Assembly (NCBI RefSeq): GCF_001931485.1
Contig: NZ_MSDV01000010.1
Location: 1 to 46,755, forward strand
Direction of reading: 5' to 3'
Source: Burkholderia sp. SRS-W-2-2016
Lineage (GTDB): Bacteria > Pseudomonadota > Gammaproteobacteria > Burkholderiales > Burkholderiaceae
DNA length: 46,755 nt
Shown here: positions 29,012-37,669 of the stretch, in pieces
Numbering within the stretch: position 1 is the first letter of the stretch
Layout: each line of letters starts with the position of its first letter
Notes under the pieces: generated by a model
Database searches by the model: none
What the model saw: the letters and a program-made list of their open reading frames with translations, nothing else
Told to the model about the DNA's origin: nothing
Translations under genes and position numbers: made by a program

Positions 29012-29683
29012 TTGGATACGCTGCTCCATTTCGCCAACCTTGTCCTGCACATCGACAAGTTCCTCGGTGACTTCATTCAGGTGTATGGCGCCTGGGTCTA
29101 CGCGGTGCTGTTCCTGATCGTGTTCGCCGAAACCGGGCTCGTCGTTCTGCCGTTTCTGCCGGGCGATTCGCTGCTGTTCATCGGCGGCGCGTTCTGTGCG
29201 ACCGGCCAGATGCATCTCGGCCTGCTGATCCTGTTGCTGTTGATCGCGGCGATCGCGGGTAATACGGCCAACTACATGATCGGTCGCGCGATCGGGCCAC
29301 GCGTGTTCAATTCGCACATTCCGGTACTCGAACGTTTTCTCGATCGCGCCGCGTTGCAGAAGACCCATAACTTCTACGAAAAGCACGGCGGCAAAACCAT
29401 CGTGCTCGCGCGTTTCATTCCGGTCGTGCGGACCTTCGCGCCGTTCGTCGCGGGCGCGTCGGCGATGACGTGGAGCCGCTTCCAGATGTTCAACGTGCTC
29501 GGCGCGCTGTTGTGGGTGCTGCTGCTGGTGCTGCTCGGTTACTTCTTCGGCAACATTCCGTTCATCCGCCAGTACCTGAATGTGATCGTGCTGGTCGGGA
29601 TCGGCGCGGCGATCGTGCCGGTGGTGCTCGGCGCGCTGTGGAAGATGCTGCGCAAGAACGGCGCGAACGCGGGAAGCCGCTGA
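29012..29683 (+). CDS. DedA family membrane protein
   Basis: 223 residues. DedA/SNARE-associated proteins are inner-membrane proteins linked to membrane potential, lipid carrier recycling and drug or acid tolerance. Features are the early FIQVYGAWVYAVLFLIVFAE, the conserved VLPFLPGDSLLFIGGAF, GNTANYMIGRAIG, and FYEKHGGKTIVLARFIPVVRTFAPFVAGAS with the family's key arginines, then hydrophobic C-terminal helices. I place the start at TTG 29012 because AAGAGGA lies six bases upstream and the protein then begins LDTLLHFANLV; the frame upstream to 28931 is not family-like. Which DedA paralogue this is cannot be decided. It is divergent from mutL. Confidence 0.88.
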   Translation: MDTLLHFANLVLHIDKFLGDFIQVYGAWVYAVLFLIVFAETGLVVLPFLPGDSLLFIGGAFCATGQMHLGLLILLLLIAAIAGNTANYMIGRAIGPRVFNSHIPVLERFLDRAALQKTHNFYEKHGGKTIVLARFIPVVRTFAPFVAGASAMTWSRFQMFNVLGALLWVLLLVLLGYFFGNIPFIRQYLNVIVLVGIGAAIVPVVLGALWKMLRKNGANAGSR

Positions 29684-29753
29684 GGCCGATCGTGGTGGTC
29701 GTGCTGTAGAGCTGTAGAACTGTGGTGCCGTGGTGTCACGGCCAGCCCGGACA

Positions 29754-29790
29754 ATGAAAAGGCGTCGCGAATCTCGCGACGCCTTTTCAT
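29754..29790. terminator. Bidirectional terminator between dedA and the MscS gene
   Basis: A perfect 17-bp inverted repeat (ATGAAAAGGCGTCGCGA / TCGCGACGCCTTTTCAT) with a three-base centre ATC. The arms end in TTTTC on both strands, so it can stop transcription from dedA (+) and from the convergent channel gene (-). Confidence 0.88.
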
Positions 29791-29867
29791 TTGTAGCTGC
29801 CGGTTTATCCAGTGAGTCGCGAGACTCGCGGTCATCGCCCGGACGCGGCAGTCGTGCAGCCGAACCG

Positions 29868-30686
29868 TCAATCGCGGGTGATCGCGCGCGGCGCGAGCGG
29901 CGTTTCCGGCGGTGGGTAGCCGGCGTCCTTGAAGGTCTGCATGATTGCGCGGTTGGTGTCGAAGTAGACCTGCCAGTAGTTCTCGTTCGACGAGTACGGC
30001 CGCACGCATAGCAGCGGTCCTTCCGGTGTAAAGCTGAGTACTTCGATATCGGGCGTCGGGTTTTCGGCCACGTTCGGAATCTTCGCGATCGCGGCTTTCA
30101 AACGCGCGATTGCATCGGCCGGATCGACGCCGTTCGCGATCTTCGCGGTCAGCTCGACCCGCCGGAACGGCAGCACGCTGTAGTTCGAGATCGTGTCGGA
30201 GAAGATCTTGTTGTTGCCGACGATGGTCGTCACGTTGTCCGGCGTGACGATCGTGGTGCCGAACAGACCCAGTTCCGTGACCGTGCCGGTGACGCCCGCG
30301 GCGGTCACGAAGTCGCCGACCTTGAACGGGCGCAGCACCTGCATGAACACGCCGGCCGCGAAGTGAGCGAGCAGGCCGCCCCACGCGGTACCGATCGCGA
30401 GGCCGAGACCGGCGAGCAGCGCGGCGAACGAAGTGGTCTGGACACCGAAGACCTGCAGGATCGCGAGAACCAGCAGCAGGTTCAGCAACGCGCCGAGAAT
30501 CGATGCAAGGTAGTGGGCGAGTGTTGGATCGACCCGGCCGTTGCGCGCGAGCACCTTGCGCAGCAGGCTCGAAATCAGCCCGATGACCCAGCGGCCGATG
30601 ATCCACAGGGCGATTGCGCCGATGATCTTGATGCCGAGGTCGACGCCCCGGGTCATGATGAATGCACGTACGGCTTCGATATCCAC
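29868..30686 (-). CDS. MscS family small-conductance mechanosensitive channel
   Basis: 272 residues, near E. coli MscS (286). The channel opens under membrane tension to release solutes on osmotic down-shock. Three membrane helices occupy about residues 18-125. The pore helix is recognisable as LLAGLGLAIGTAWGGLLAHF with small residues in line. The beta domain follows with FKVGDFVTAAGVTGTVTELGLF, NKIFSDTISNYS and a cytoplasmic C-terminus. I chose GTG 30686 because AAGGAAA lies five bases upstream. ATG 30713 is possible. A start at 30794 is unlikely because a predicted promoter lies inside that extension. It faces dedA across a bidirectional terminator. Confidence 0.9.
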   Translation of the reverse strand: MDIEAVRAFIMTRGVDLGIKIIGAIALWIIGRWVIGLISSLLRKVLARNGRVDPTLAHYLASILGALLNLLLVLAILQVFGVQTTSFAALLAGLGLAIGTAWGGLLAHFAAGVFMQVLRPFKVGDFVTAAGVTGTVTELGLFGTTIVTPDNVTTIVGNNKIFSDTISNYSVLPFRRVELTAKIANGVDPADAIARLKAAIAKIPNVAENPTPDIEVLSFTPEGPLLCVRPYSSNENYWQVYFDTNRAIMQTFKDAGYPPPETPLAPRAITRD

Positions 30687-31000
30687 GATGTTTCCTTCGT
30701 TATTGGTGATCATCAACGGATTGAACGACGGTGGTGCAATGACCGGCAACGCGTGGTCTTCGGGAGTTATAGCCGACGGCGCGCGGCTGCGCAAGGACCG
30801 TTCCTGGCCGCTGTGGCGGCCGCATCAACGAGGTGGACAGTGGCGGGGAAAGTGTGGCTGCGCGTGGACGTAGAGGGGCGGCCGTGCTTCAGAACACGGT
30901 GACCTGCGGATGACAATGATCGAGGACGTGCGCATGCCGTCTCGCGGTCCGCGCCGCATCGAAAAAAGCGTAGGACTCCAACCGGATCGAATGACCCGGT
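30687..31000. other. Gap between MscS and outer-membrane genes
   Basis: No gene is seen. It holds the MscS promoter (30766-30794). Just after the beta-barrel stop, ACCGG/CCGGT (30980-30999) could form a weak hairpin, with a TTTTTT run about 12 bases beyond on the minus strand (30963-30968). This is a poor terminator candidate. Confidence 0.4.
30766..30794 (-). promoter_or_regulatory. Predicted sigma-70 promoter of the MscS gene
   Basis: On the minus strand TTGCGC (30794-30789), a 17-base spacer, then TATAAC (30771-30766). The start site would be near 30759, giving a leader of about 73 bases to GTG 30686. Confidence 0.45.
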
Positions 31001-31660
31001 CTAGAACCGATACGAAATGCCGATCTGCAACGTCGGATACCACCGGTAAGACGACACCTTTTCGCGCACCTGCTGCAAACCGGTGTCGATGATCACCTGA
31101 CTCATCTGCGGACCGACGGCCTGGGCAAGCGCCGGCGACAACGTGTATGAAGCGCGCGGAATGCCGTAGGCGACACCGAGGTCGACCACCAGACCCCAAC
31201 CCCTGGCGCGCGGATGCAGGCCGTAGCCGATGCCCAGATACGGCATCACGGTCGGGTATTTGGCGCTCGCGGTCGCGTATTCGCCCGGAAAAGCCGGCGA
31301 CGCCTTACCGTTGAACATGTACATGCCATTGGTCGGCACGGAATTGCCGGTGATCTCGTTGTCGGTCACGCGAAAGCCGGCCGTTACGCGAAAGCCGCTG
31401 CCGGACCACGGAAACAGATCGCCATAGAGGCCGCCTTGACGCAGCCACAGATCGTCTTCATAGCGATTGCCGCCGACGTCGAAGTTGCGCGACAGCTTGA
31501 TCGCATTGAAGTCGGCATGCACGCCGAGCCACGGTGTGATGTTGTACGCGGCGCCGACGCCGATGCCTAGCGTGCCGCCCTGCAGATAAACTTCCTGCGC
31601 ATGCGCGGTTTCGATCACGCACGCCACCCCCACTACCCAGATTACCTTTGCAGATTTCAT
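31001..31660 (-). CDS. Outer-membrane beta-barrel protein, unknown role
   Basis: 219 residues. A signal peptide is clear: MKSAKVIWVVGVACVIETAHA, with cleavage before QEVYLQGG. The mature part alternates polar and hydrophobic residues with Gly/Tyr/Trp-rich strands (LGIGVGAAYNITPWLGVHADF, MPYLGIGYGLHPRARGWG). It ends ISYRF, the C-terminal aromatic signal read by the BAM assembly machine. These indicate an eight- to ten-strand barrel of the small porin/OmpW-like size class. I do not recognise the exact family or ligand. ATG 31660 follows AAAAGGGGTACCC, a good ribosome site. It stands alone, 314 bases upstream of the MscS gene on the same strand. Confidence 0.78.
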   Translation of the reverse strand: MKSAKVIWVVGVACVIETAHAQEVYLQGGTLGIGVGAAYNITPWLGVHADFNAIKLSRNFDVGGNRYEDDLWLRQGGLYGDLFPWSGSGFRVTAGFRVTDNEITGNSVPTNGMYMFNGKASPAFPGEYATASAKYPTVMPYLGIGYGLHPRARGWGLVVDLGVAYGIPRASYTLSPALAQAVGPQMSQVIIDTGLQQVREKVSSYRWYPTLQIGISYRF

Positions 31661-32014
31661 GGGTACCCCTTTTACGGCGGGCACCCAGCCTGTTTCCGGT
31701 TCGGGTTGCACTCGCCTCGTAATCGTCTCGTTCTCTCTTGTGCTTCCACCGCGCTCTATTGGCGCTATGAGTCGATGATGCGAGCGGACGCTGCAAGCAG
31801 TCTGTGAGGTGGCGAACGAAAGGGGGGAGGAAGCGGTGACGCTCGTTACGGTGGAAGTGAGGGGATTCCTGAGCGGATCAGGTGGCGGCGCATGGCGCGT
31901 GCGCTGTCGAGCGTTCCAGAACGGCGCGCTCCTGTCGATAGTACGGGATGCTGATTAACAGACTGCGTTTGAATCGGTCGTGATGGCAGCGGCGCTGAGG
32001 CGCGTCAGCGCATC
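31661..32014. other. Gap between beta-barrel gene and GntR regulator
   Basis: No gene is seen. After the regulator stop, GCGCTGA-GGCGCG-TCAGCGC (31992-32011) forms a 7-bp hairpin but without a T-run on the minus strand. A purine-rich stretch AAAGGGGGGAGGAAG sits near 31821 on the plus strand with no reading frame of note behind it. No recognisable promoter for the barrel gene. Confidence 0.4.
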
Positions 32015-32752
32015 TCAAGGGGCGATCGTGTAGCGCAGGATCCGGTCGCGCCACGATTCGAGCAGCCGCGTCATCGCGGCGGCGGCTGCATCGGCTTCGC
32101 GGCTCACGATATGCCGGCGCACCGCATCGTGCAATTCGAGGTCTTCGCTCGGCTGGGCCGCCTGGCGCTGCATCATTTCCGATGACACGCGCAGCGCGGC
32201 CTTGATCGCATTGCCGATCGTGATGAACATGCCGTTTTGCGAGGCGGTGATGATCGCGAGATGAAACTCCAGATTCGCGTCGGCGGCCGCGCGGATGTCC
32301 GTGGCGCCATGCGGGGCCGCCGGGTCGCAGGCGGCCGCGAGTTCGAGGTAGCGTCGCTCGATGATCTGAAACGTCTCTTCCTTGCCGTGGCGCGCGGCCA
32401 GGAAACTCGCGCGCGGCTCGAAGCAGATGCGCATTTCGAAAATGTCTTCGACGATCTTCGAGTCGAACTGCGCGTTGAGCCGCCACGCGAGCACGTCGCG
32501 GTCGAGCAGGTTCCAGTCGGAGAAGGGCAGGACACGGGTACCGATTTTCGGCGACACCGCAATCAGCCGTTTGCCGGCCAGTTGCTTGATCGCCTCGCGC
32601 AGCGTGGTTCGACTCACGCCGTACGCGCTGCACAGTTCGCTTTCGACCGGCAGCGCGTCCCCGGGCGCGAACTCGCCCGAGACCACGCGCATGCCGATTA
32701 TCTTGGCGATCTGCGTCGTAATATTGCCAACGATCGGTTCGCGCTCGAACAT
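32015..32752 (-). CDS. GntR family (FadR-type) transcription regulator
   Basis: 245 residues. The winged helix-turn-helix covers about residues 8-75: ITTQIAKIIGMRVVSGEFAPGDALP, then ESELCSAYGVSRTTLREAIKQLAGKRLI. The all-helical FCD effector domain follows, with ADANLEFHLAIITASQN and HDAVRRHIVSREADAAAAAM carrying the usual metal/effector histidines. I chose ATG 32752, which has AAGGGGA six bases upstream; GTG 32779 is in frame but lacks this. It is the last gene after the arabinofuranosidase (45-base gap), so it is probably the local repressor of the sugar operon, responding to arabinose or a derivative. That role is inference from position. Confidence 0.88.
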   Translation of the reverse strand: MFEREPIVGNITTQIAKIIGMRVVSGEFAPGDALPVESELCSAYGVSRTTLREAIKQLAGKRLIAVSPKIGTRVLPFSDWNLLDRDVLAWRLNAQFDSKIVEDIFEMRICFEPRASFLAARHGKEETFQIIERRYLELAAACDPAAPHGATDIRAAADANLEFHLAIITASQNGMFITIGNAIKAALRVSSEMMQRQAAQPSEDLELHDAVRRHIVSREADAAAAAMTRLLESWRDRILRYTIAP

Positions 32753-32797
32753 CACTTCCCCTTCGTAGACATCGTGCACAAGCGTGTCCGTGCCGTG

Positions 32798-34309
32798 TTA
32801 TCTGGCGCTCGTCACGATCACGTTCCACGAGCCCGGCTTGAGCTTCGCGCGCACGCGTTCCCCGTCGACCGACACGGCCTGGTTCACTGCCGGCGCCACC
32901 GTAGCCGGCGCATCCACCGTGTTCACCGCCTTCATGTTGGGATGATACAACTCGATCGCGTGATCGAGCGTGCGTTCGCGGCCGAGTCCGCGCAACTCGA
33001 TGTCGAGGTCCATTTCGTCGGTCAGGTGACGGTTCAGCGCGAACACGGTCGTCGTGCCGGTCGCGCGATCGTCGACCACCGCCGCGCACAGATACGGAAT
33101 TTCCGGGAACGTTTCCGCCTCGTAGCTGGCCGACTGGATCACCGGTTTGAGCACGCGGCCGTGGCCGAATTTCGACGCATGCGCGAACGGGTGGAAGATC
33201 GTCTGGCGCCACGCGCGGCCGCCCGGCTCGGTCATGATCGGACCGATTACGTTGACGAGTTGCGCGAGACAGGCGGTCTTCACGCGGTCGGAGTTGTTCA
33301 TCATCGTGATCAATGCGCCGCCCACGACGATCGCGTCTTCATGGTTGTAGACCTCTTCGATCAGACGCGGCGCCTCGGGCCAACCCGGCTTGCGCAGATC
33401 GTTGATGGTGCGCGCCTTGTACCAGACGTTCCATTCGTCGAACGACAGCATGATGCGTTTGGACGAGTGCTTGCGCGCCGCCACGCTGTCCGCGACCGCG
33501 ACGATCTCCTTGATGAACAGGTCCATCACTTCGATGTTGCCAAAGAACTCCGCGGTCGAATCGCGGCGATTTTCGAAGTACGTATGCAGTGAAATGAAAT
33601 CGACCTGGTCGAAGCAGTGATCGAGCACGCGGTCTTCCCACTCGCCGTAGGTCGGCATTTCGTGGGTGGACGAACCGCACGCGGCGAGCTGGATCGTCGG
33701 GTCGACCGAGCGCATCAGCTTGGCCGTCTCGAGTGCAGCGCGGCCGTATTCCTCGGCGGTCTTGCGACAGATCTGCCACGGGCCGTCCATCTCGTTGCCG
33801 AGACACCAGAACTTGATGTCGTGTGGTTTTTCATAGCCGTGCTCGCGGCGCAGATCGGACAGCGCGGTGCCGGCCGGATGATTGCAGTATTCGACGAAGC
33901 GGCGCGCCTCGTCGGGACCGCGCGTGCCCAGGTTCACGCCGTACATCGGTTCGATCTCGAGTTCGCGGCACCAGTCGATGAACTCGTTGGTGCCGAACTG
34001 ATTGGTTTCGGTCGAGTACCACGCGAGGTCGAGCCGGCGCGGCCGCTGCTCGCGCGGGCCGACGCCGTCTTCCCAGTTGTAGCCCGACAGGAAGTTGCCG
34101 CCGGGGTAACGCACGATCGTCGGGCCGAGTTCGCGCGTGAGGTCCATCACGTCCTTGCGGTAGCCGCGCTCGTCGGCTTGCGGATGACCGGGCTCGAAAA
34201 TGCCGGTGTACACGCAGCGGCCCATGTGCTCGACGAACACGCCGAACAGGCGGCGGTCGAGTTCGGAAATGACGAAGTCGCGATCGACGATGAGGCGGGA
34301 AGCGATCAT
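32798..34309 (-). CDS. abfA: Alpha-L-arabinofuranosidase, GH51
   Basis: 503 residues, the normal length. It releases arabinofuranose from arabinan or arabinoxylan fragments by a retaining mechanism. The catalytic residues are visible: acid/base Glu173 in CLGNEMDGPWQ and nucleophile Glu292 in SFDEWNVWY. Other GH51 marks are FGVFVEHMGRCVYTGIFEP near the N-terminus and IVRYPGGNFLSGYNWEDGVGP. There is no signal peptide, so it acts in the cytoplasm on imported sugars. It lies between the binding protein (86-base gap) and the regulator. No araA/araB or oxidative arabinose genes are in the window, so the released arabinose must feed a pathway encoded elsewhere. Confidence 0.94.
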   Translation of the reverse strand: MIASRLIVDRDFVISELDRRLFGVFVEHMGRCVYTGIFEPGHPQADERGYRKDVMDLTRELGPTIVRYPGGNFLSGYNWEDGVGPREQRPRRLDLAWYSTETNQFGTNEFIDWCRELEIEPMYGVNLGTRGPDEARRFVEYCNHPAGTALSDLRREHGYEKPHDIKFWCLGNEMDGPWQICRKTAEEYGRAALETAKLMRSVDPTIQLAACGSSTHEMPTYGEWEDRVLDHCFDQVDFISLHTYFENRRDSTAEFFGNIEVMDLFIKEIVAVADSVAARKHSSKRIMLSFDEWNVWYKARTINDLRKPGWPEAPRLIEEVYNHEDAIVVGGALITMMNNSDRVKTACLAQLVNVIGPIMTEPGGRAWRQTIFHPFAHASKFGHGRVLKPVIQSASYEAETFPEIPYLCAAVVDDRATGTTTVFALNRHLTDEMDLDIELRGLGRERTLDHAIELYHPNMKAVNTVDAPATVAPAVNQAVSVDGERVRAKLKPGSWNVIVTSAR

Positions 34310-34395
34310 GGTGTTCCTTTATTCATCCTGTAGCTGTACGAAGTGATGCGCCTGTATGAAGAAGGCTCGCGCGCTTGCGTGAACCTTCGCTGGCA

Positions 34396-35727
34396 TTAGC
34401 GCGCGAGCAATGCGTTGGTGCGCTGTTCCGCCTCCTTCTGCACGTCGGCGACCTGTTTGCCGGTCGACAGCATGTTGCTGATCTCTTCACCGACGATCTG
34501 CTGGATCGCGAACTGGCGCGGCACCGTATTGGGCAGCGCGTAGCCGGTGCTGGAAATCTCCTTGATGGCCGGGCGATGCGGCAACGCGTTGAACGTGTCG
34601 CTCGTGATGATCGACTGGCGCGCGGGCAGGTGACCGGTGCGAGCCCAGTCGCCGTCGTGATCGGACAGGAACTTGAGGAACACGAGCGCCGCGTGGCGGG
34701 TTTTCTCGTCCTTCGCGCCGCCCTTGAGCATGACCCACGAGTGACCGTCGGCCCACACCGCTTTCTTCTGATACAGGTTCGGGAACGGCACGACGTCGTA
34801 GCCGTTGGCGAGCGCGGTGCCCGGCTTCTTCGACAGATTCGTGAAGTCCTCGATCACCCACGTGCCGCACATCAGCACGCCCGCCTTGCCGTTTTCGAAT
34901 GCCTGGTTGGCCGCGCCGTAGTCGAGCCCCGGCGTGATGTCGCCCGCTTTCGTCAGCTTGTCGTAGAGCGTGAGCGCGTTGGCGGCGGCCGGCGTGTGCA
35001 TGTCGATCTTCGTCGGACCACCGGGGAACAGCGTGCCGTTCTGTTGGTAGACCCAGGTATAGAACGAGCGCGTTTGCGCGGCCGATTCATTCGCGATCGG
35101 CACCGCGAAGTACGGCAGCCCGGTCCTGTCCTTGAACTGTTTGGCCTGCGCGAGCAGCTCGTCCGGCGTTTTCGGCAGGACCGGCTGACCGCTCGCATCG
35201 ACGAGGCCCGCCTTCTTGAGCAGATTCACGTTGATGTGCCACAGCCACGAATGCGTGTCGAACGGCAGCGCGTAGGTCTTGTCGCCGAAAGTGACCGCAC
35301 GGTGTGCCTGGCCCGTGAAGTCTTTCGTGTCGACGCCTACCGACTTGAAACCGTCGTCGAGCGGTTCGACCAGGTTGCGCTTCACGTAGTCGCCCAGTAC
35401 CGCCTCATGCATGACCGAGATCGTCGGTACATCACGGCTCAGAATGCGCGCGTCGAGCTGCGTGTAGTAGGGCGCCCATTCGATGATCTGCGGCTTCACG
35501 ACGATGTCTTCCTTGTTCGTCGCGTTGAACTGGTTCACCAGTGTCGTGATGATGCCGCACTCGCCGGACGCCTTGCTCACGTCGTTCACTTTGCCGTATT
35601 CGGCGTCGCAGGCGCCGAAGAAACGCGACAACGTGATTTCCGTTCTGGCCTGTGCGGGTGTCGCGAGGGTTGTCGCGAGGCCGAACGCAGCAAGCGCGAG
35701 TGCGCCACGTACCAACGATCTACTCAT
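34396..35727 (-). CDS. ABC transporter sugar-binding protein
   Basis: 443 residues. A signal peptide (MSRSLVRGALALAAFGLATT, cut after TPAQA near residue 27) sends it to the periplasm. The mature protein has the family 1 solute-binding layout: ITTLVNQFNATN near the start, APYYTQLDARILSRDVPTIS, the mid-protein LPKTPDELLAQAKQFK, and LMCGTWVIEDF. Three cysteines in the mature part (two within CDAEYGKVNDVSKASGEC) may form a disulfide. Start ATG 35727 has AGGAGA six bases upstream. In the operon it is fourth, after the ATPase and both permeases, preceded by a 155-base gap with a long inverted repeat. Context suggests an arabinose-containing oligosaccharide ligand; ligand identity is inference. Confidence 0.9.
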   Translation of the reverse strand: MSRSLVRGALALAAFGLATTLATPAQARTEITLSRFFGACDAEYGKVNDVSKASGECGIITTLVNQFNATNKEDIVVKPQIIEWAPYYTQLDARILSRDVPTISVMHEAVLGDYVKRNLVEPLDDGFKSVGVDTKDFTGQAHRAVTFGDKTYALPFDTHSWLWHINVNLLKKAGLVDASGQPVLPKTPDELLAQAKQFKDRTGLPYFAVPIANESAAQTRSFYTWVYQQNGTLFPGGPTKIDMHTPAAANALTLYDKLTKAGDITPGLDYGAANQAFENGKAGVLMCGTWVIEDFTNLSKKPGTALANGYDVVPFPNLYQKKAVWADGHSWVMLKGGAKDEKTRHAALVFLKFLSDHDGDWARTGHLPARQSIITSDTFNALPHRPAIKEISSTGYALPNTVPRQFAIQQIVGEEISNMLSTGKQVADVQKEAEQRTNALLAR

Positions 35728-35753
35728 GTCTGTCTCCTGGGAAAGCCCACGGT

Positions 35754-35840
35754 ACGCGCTGCATGCGTGTGCAGGGGCGAATGTTATTGGTACTGCGAAT
35801 CAAATCCGATCGGTCGATACACCGTCTGGCATGCACGCGT
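35754..35840 (-). repeat. Long-range inverted repeat in the binding-protein leader
   Basis: ACGCGCTGCATGC (35754-35766) and GCATGCACGCGT (35829-35840) are complementary over 12 bases with one bulged C, separated by 62 bases. They lie between the second permease and the binding protein. In RNA they could form a stem that shields the binding-protein message or slows read-through from the permeases. Confidence 0.45.
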
Positions 35841-35882
35841 TCGACTCGACTGGTGTTCTAGGGCGTTCCAGCCGCCGCGCGG

Positions 35883-36746
35883 TTAGCGAGCCGCGGTGCC
35901 GGAGACGGCCGCCACGATGTACTTCTGGAAGAACAGGTACAACACGAAGATGGGCAGGCCGGCGAAGATCGCCTGCGCCATCAGATAACCAATGCCTTCG
36001 GACTGCGCGAAGTTGCCCTGGGTGGACGCGAGCCCGATCGTCAGCGTGTACATCTCGGGCTTCGATGCGGACACGAGCGGCCACAGATAGTCGTTCCATG
36101 CGCTGAGGAACGTGAAGATCGCGAGCGTCGCCTGCGCCGGCAGCGACAGCGGCAGCACGACGCGCCAGAACACCTTGAAGCGCGACGCGTTGTCGAGCAA
36201 CGCGGCTTCCTCGATCTCGATCGGCACCGCCTTGAAGTACTGCGTCATCAGATAGACGCCGAACGGCGACGCGAGACGCGGCAGGATCAGCGCGCCGTAG
36301 GTGTTGTGCCAGTCGAGCGTCGCGAAGATGTGGTGCAGCGGAATCACCAGCGCCTGCTCCGGGACCGCGAGTCCGCACAGGCAGAGCACATACAGATAGC
36401 GGCGGCCCGGAAACTCGGTGCGCGCGAAACCGTAACCGGCGAGCGACGCGATCACGAGCGTGAGCAGCGTCTGGCCGATCGACACGATCAGACTGTTGAC
36501 GAGCCATCCGCCGACCGCCGACGTATTGAGGATGTTCGTATAGTTCTGCAGCGTGAACGGCGGCGAGAACAGCACGTCGGTGTGCTGTTCGAGAAATGCA
36601 TTCGGCTTGAACGACAGGCACAGCACCCACAGCAGCGGCGTGATCCACAGCAGTGCGAGCACGATCACCGCGCCGAGCATCAGGCGGTCGCCCAGGCGCC
36701 CGCTCAGCGAGCCGCGCGGACGGGTTTCGAAAGCGAGCGTGCTCAT
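35883..36746 (-). CDS. ABC sugar transporter permease (MalG/UgpE-like)
   Basis: 287 residues with about six membrane helices, the first at 22-43 (LMLGAVIVLALLWITPLLWV). The EAA loop that docks on the ATPase is EEAALLDNASRFKVFWRVVL. The family region NSLIVSIGQTLLTLVIASLAGYGFAR is the usual CUT1 second-permease signature. ATG 36746 overlaps the first permease stop as ATGA, so the two membrane subunits are made together. A 570-codon frame in the same phase (to 37595) merges this gene with shadow sequence of the first permease; only the part from 36746 is real. Confidence 0.92.
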   Translation of the reverse strand: MSTLAFETRPRGSLSGRLGDRLMLGAVIVLALLWITPLLWVLCLSFKPNAFLEQHTDVLFSPPFTLQNYTNILNTSAVGGWLVNSLIVSIGQTLLTLVIASLAGYGFARTEFPGRRYLYVLCLCGLAVPEQALVIPLHHIFATLDWHNTYGALILPRLASPFGVYLMTQYFKAVPIEIEEAALLDNASRFKVFWRVVLPLSLPAQATLAIFTFLSAWNDYLWPLVSASKPEMYTLTIGLASTQGNFAQSEGIGYLMAQAIFAGLPIFVLYLFFQKYIVAAVSGTAAR

Positions 36747-37669
36747 GCCTTCTCCTTCTTGCGCAGCAGCCAGGCCTGCGCGACCACACCGATCAGCATC
36801 AGCGCGAACAGCACCTGCGCCGCCGCTGCGGAATAGCCGAACGACCATTGCTTGAAGCCGGTTTCGTAGATGAATTGCACCAGCGGGCGGGTCGAATTGT
36901 TGGGGCCGCCGTCGGTGAGCAACTGCGCCTGACCGAACAGCTGGAATTGCAGCACCGCTTCGATGACGGCCACTAGCGCGACAGTGCGCCAGATCGACGG
37001 CAGTGTGATTTTCGTGAAGGTGCGCCAGCGGCTTGCGTTGTCGAGTGCAGCGGCTTCGTAAAGCTCCTGCGGAATCTGCTGGAGCGCGGCGAGGAACAGC
37101 ATCATCGGCAGGCCCATGATCCACCAGACCGTGACGACCGCGATGGCCGGCAGCGCGGTGGCTTCGTGCATCAGCGGCACGAATTCGGGCAGGTGCAGTG
37201 CGTGGCTGATGTCGGCGAGCAGGCCGTTGCCCGGCATCATCACGAGCTTCCAGACCAGCGTGACGATTGTGACCGATAACACCGACGAGCCAAAAAAGAG
37301 CGCGCGCAGCGCCGCGCCGAAGCGGCCCGGACGATTCAGCACCAGCGCGAGCGCGAGACCGAGCAGCACGAACACGGGCACCGTCAGGATGACGAAGTAA
37401 AAGGTGTTGCGCAGCGCGCCGCGGAAGATCGGATCGAGCGTCAGATCGAGATAGTTGCGGATGCCGATGAAGTCGCTGGTGCCGGCGAGCAGATCGACGC
37501 GTTGCAGGCTGAGCCACCAGCCGAAGCACAGCGGCACGACCAGCAGCAGCACGTAGACGATCACGAACGGCAGCACGAACAATGCGTTCGACCACGGCGC
37601 GCGAAGATTGCGCCGCCGGCCCTCGCGGGTTTTCGGCAGCGGCAGCGCGAACGAGCGGTTAGAGGCCAT
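36743..37669 (-). CDS. ABC sugar transporter permease (MalF/UgpA-like)
   Basis: 308 residues. The first helix is near 28-52 (NALFVLPFVIVYVLLLVVPL), and the total is about six. The EAA loop is YEAAALDNASRWRTFTKITL, followed by LPSIWRTVALVAVIEAVLQF and the CUT1 feature QAQLLTDGGPNNSTRPLVQFIYETGF. These mark the first permease of a carbohydrate-uptake family 1 importer. ATG 37669 sits 11 bases inside the ATPase gene and its own stop overlaps the second permease, so three transporter genes are in a translational chain. Confidence 0.93.
   Translation of the reverse strand: MASNRSFALPLPKTREGRRRNLRAPWSNALFVLPFVIVYVLLLVVPLCFGWWLSLQRVDLLAGTSDFIGIRNYLDLTLDPIFRGALRNTFYFVILTVPVFVLLGLALALVLNRPGRFGAALRALFFGSSVLSVTIVTLVWKLVMMPGNGLLADISHALHLPEFVPLMHEATALPAIAVVTVWWIMGLPMMLFLAALQQIPQELYEAAALDNASRWRTFTKITLPSIWRTVALVAVIEAVLQFQLFGQAQLLTDGGPNNSTRPLVQFIYETGFKQWSFGYSAAAAQVLFALMLIGVVAQAWLLRKKEKA

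Noticed and set aside
36747..37595. N-terminal half of a 570-codon frame fused to the second sugar permease
   Set aside because: This part is an alternative frame of the first permease; the real gene begins at 36746 with an ATGA overlap.
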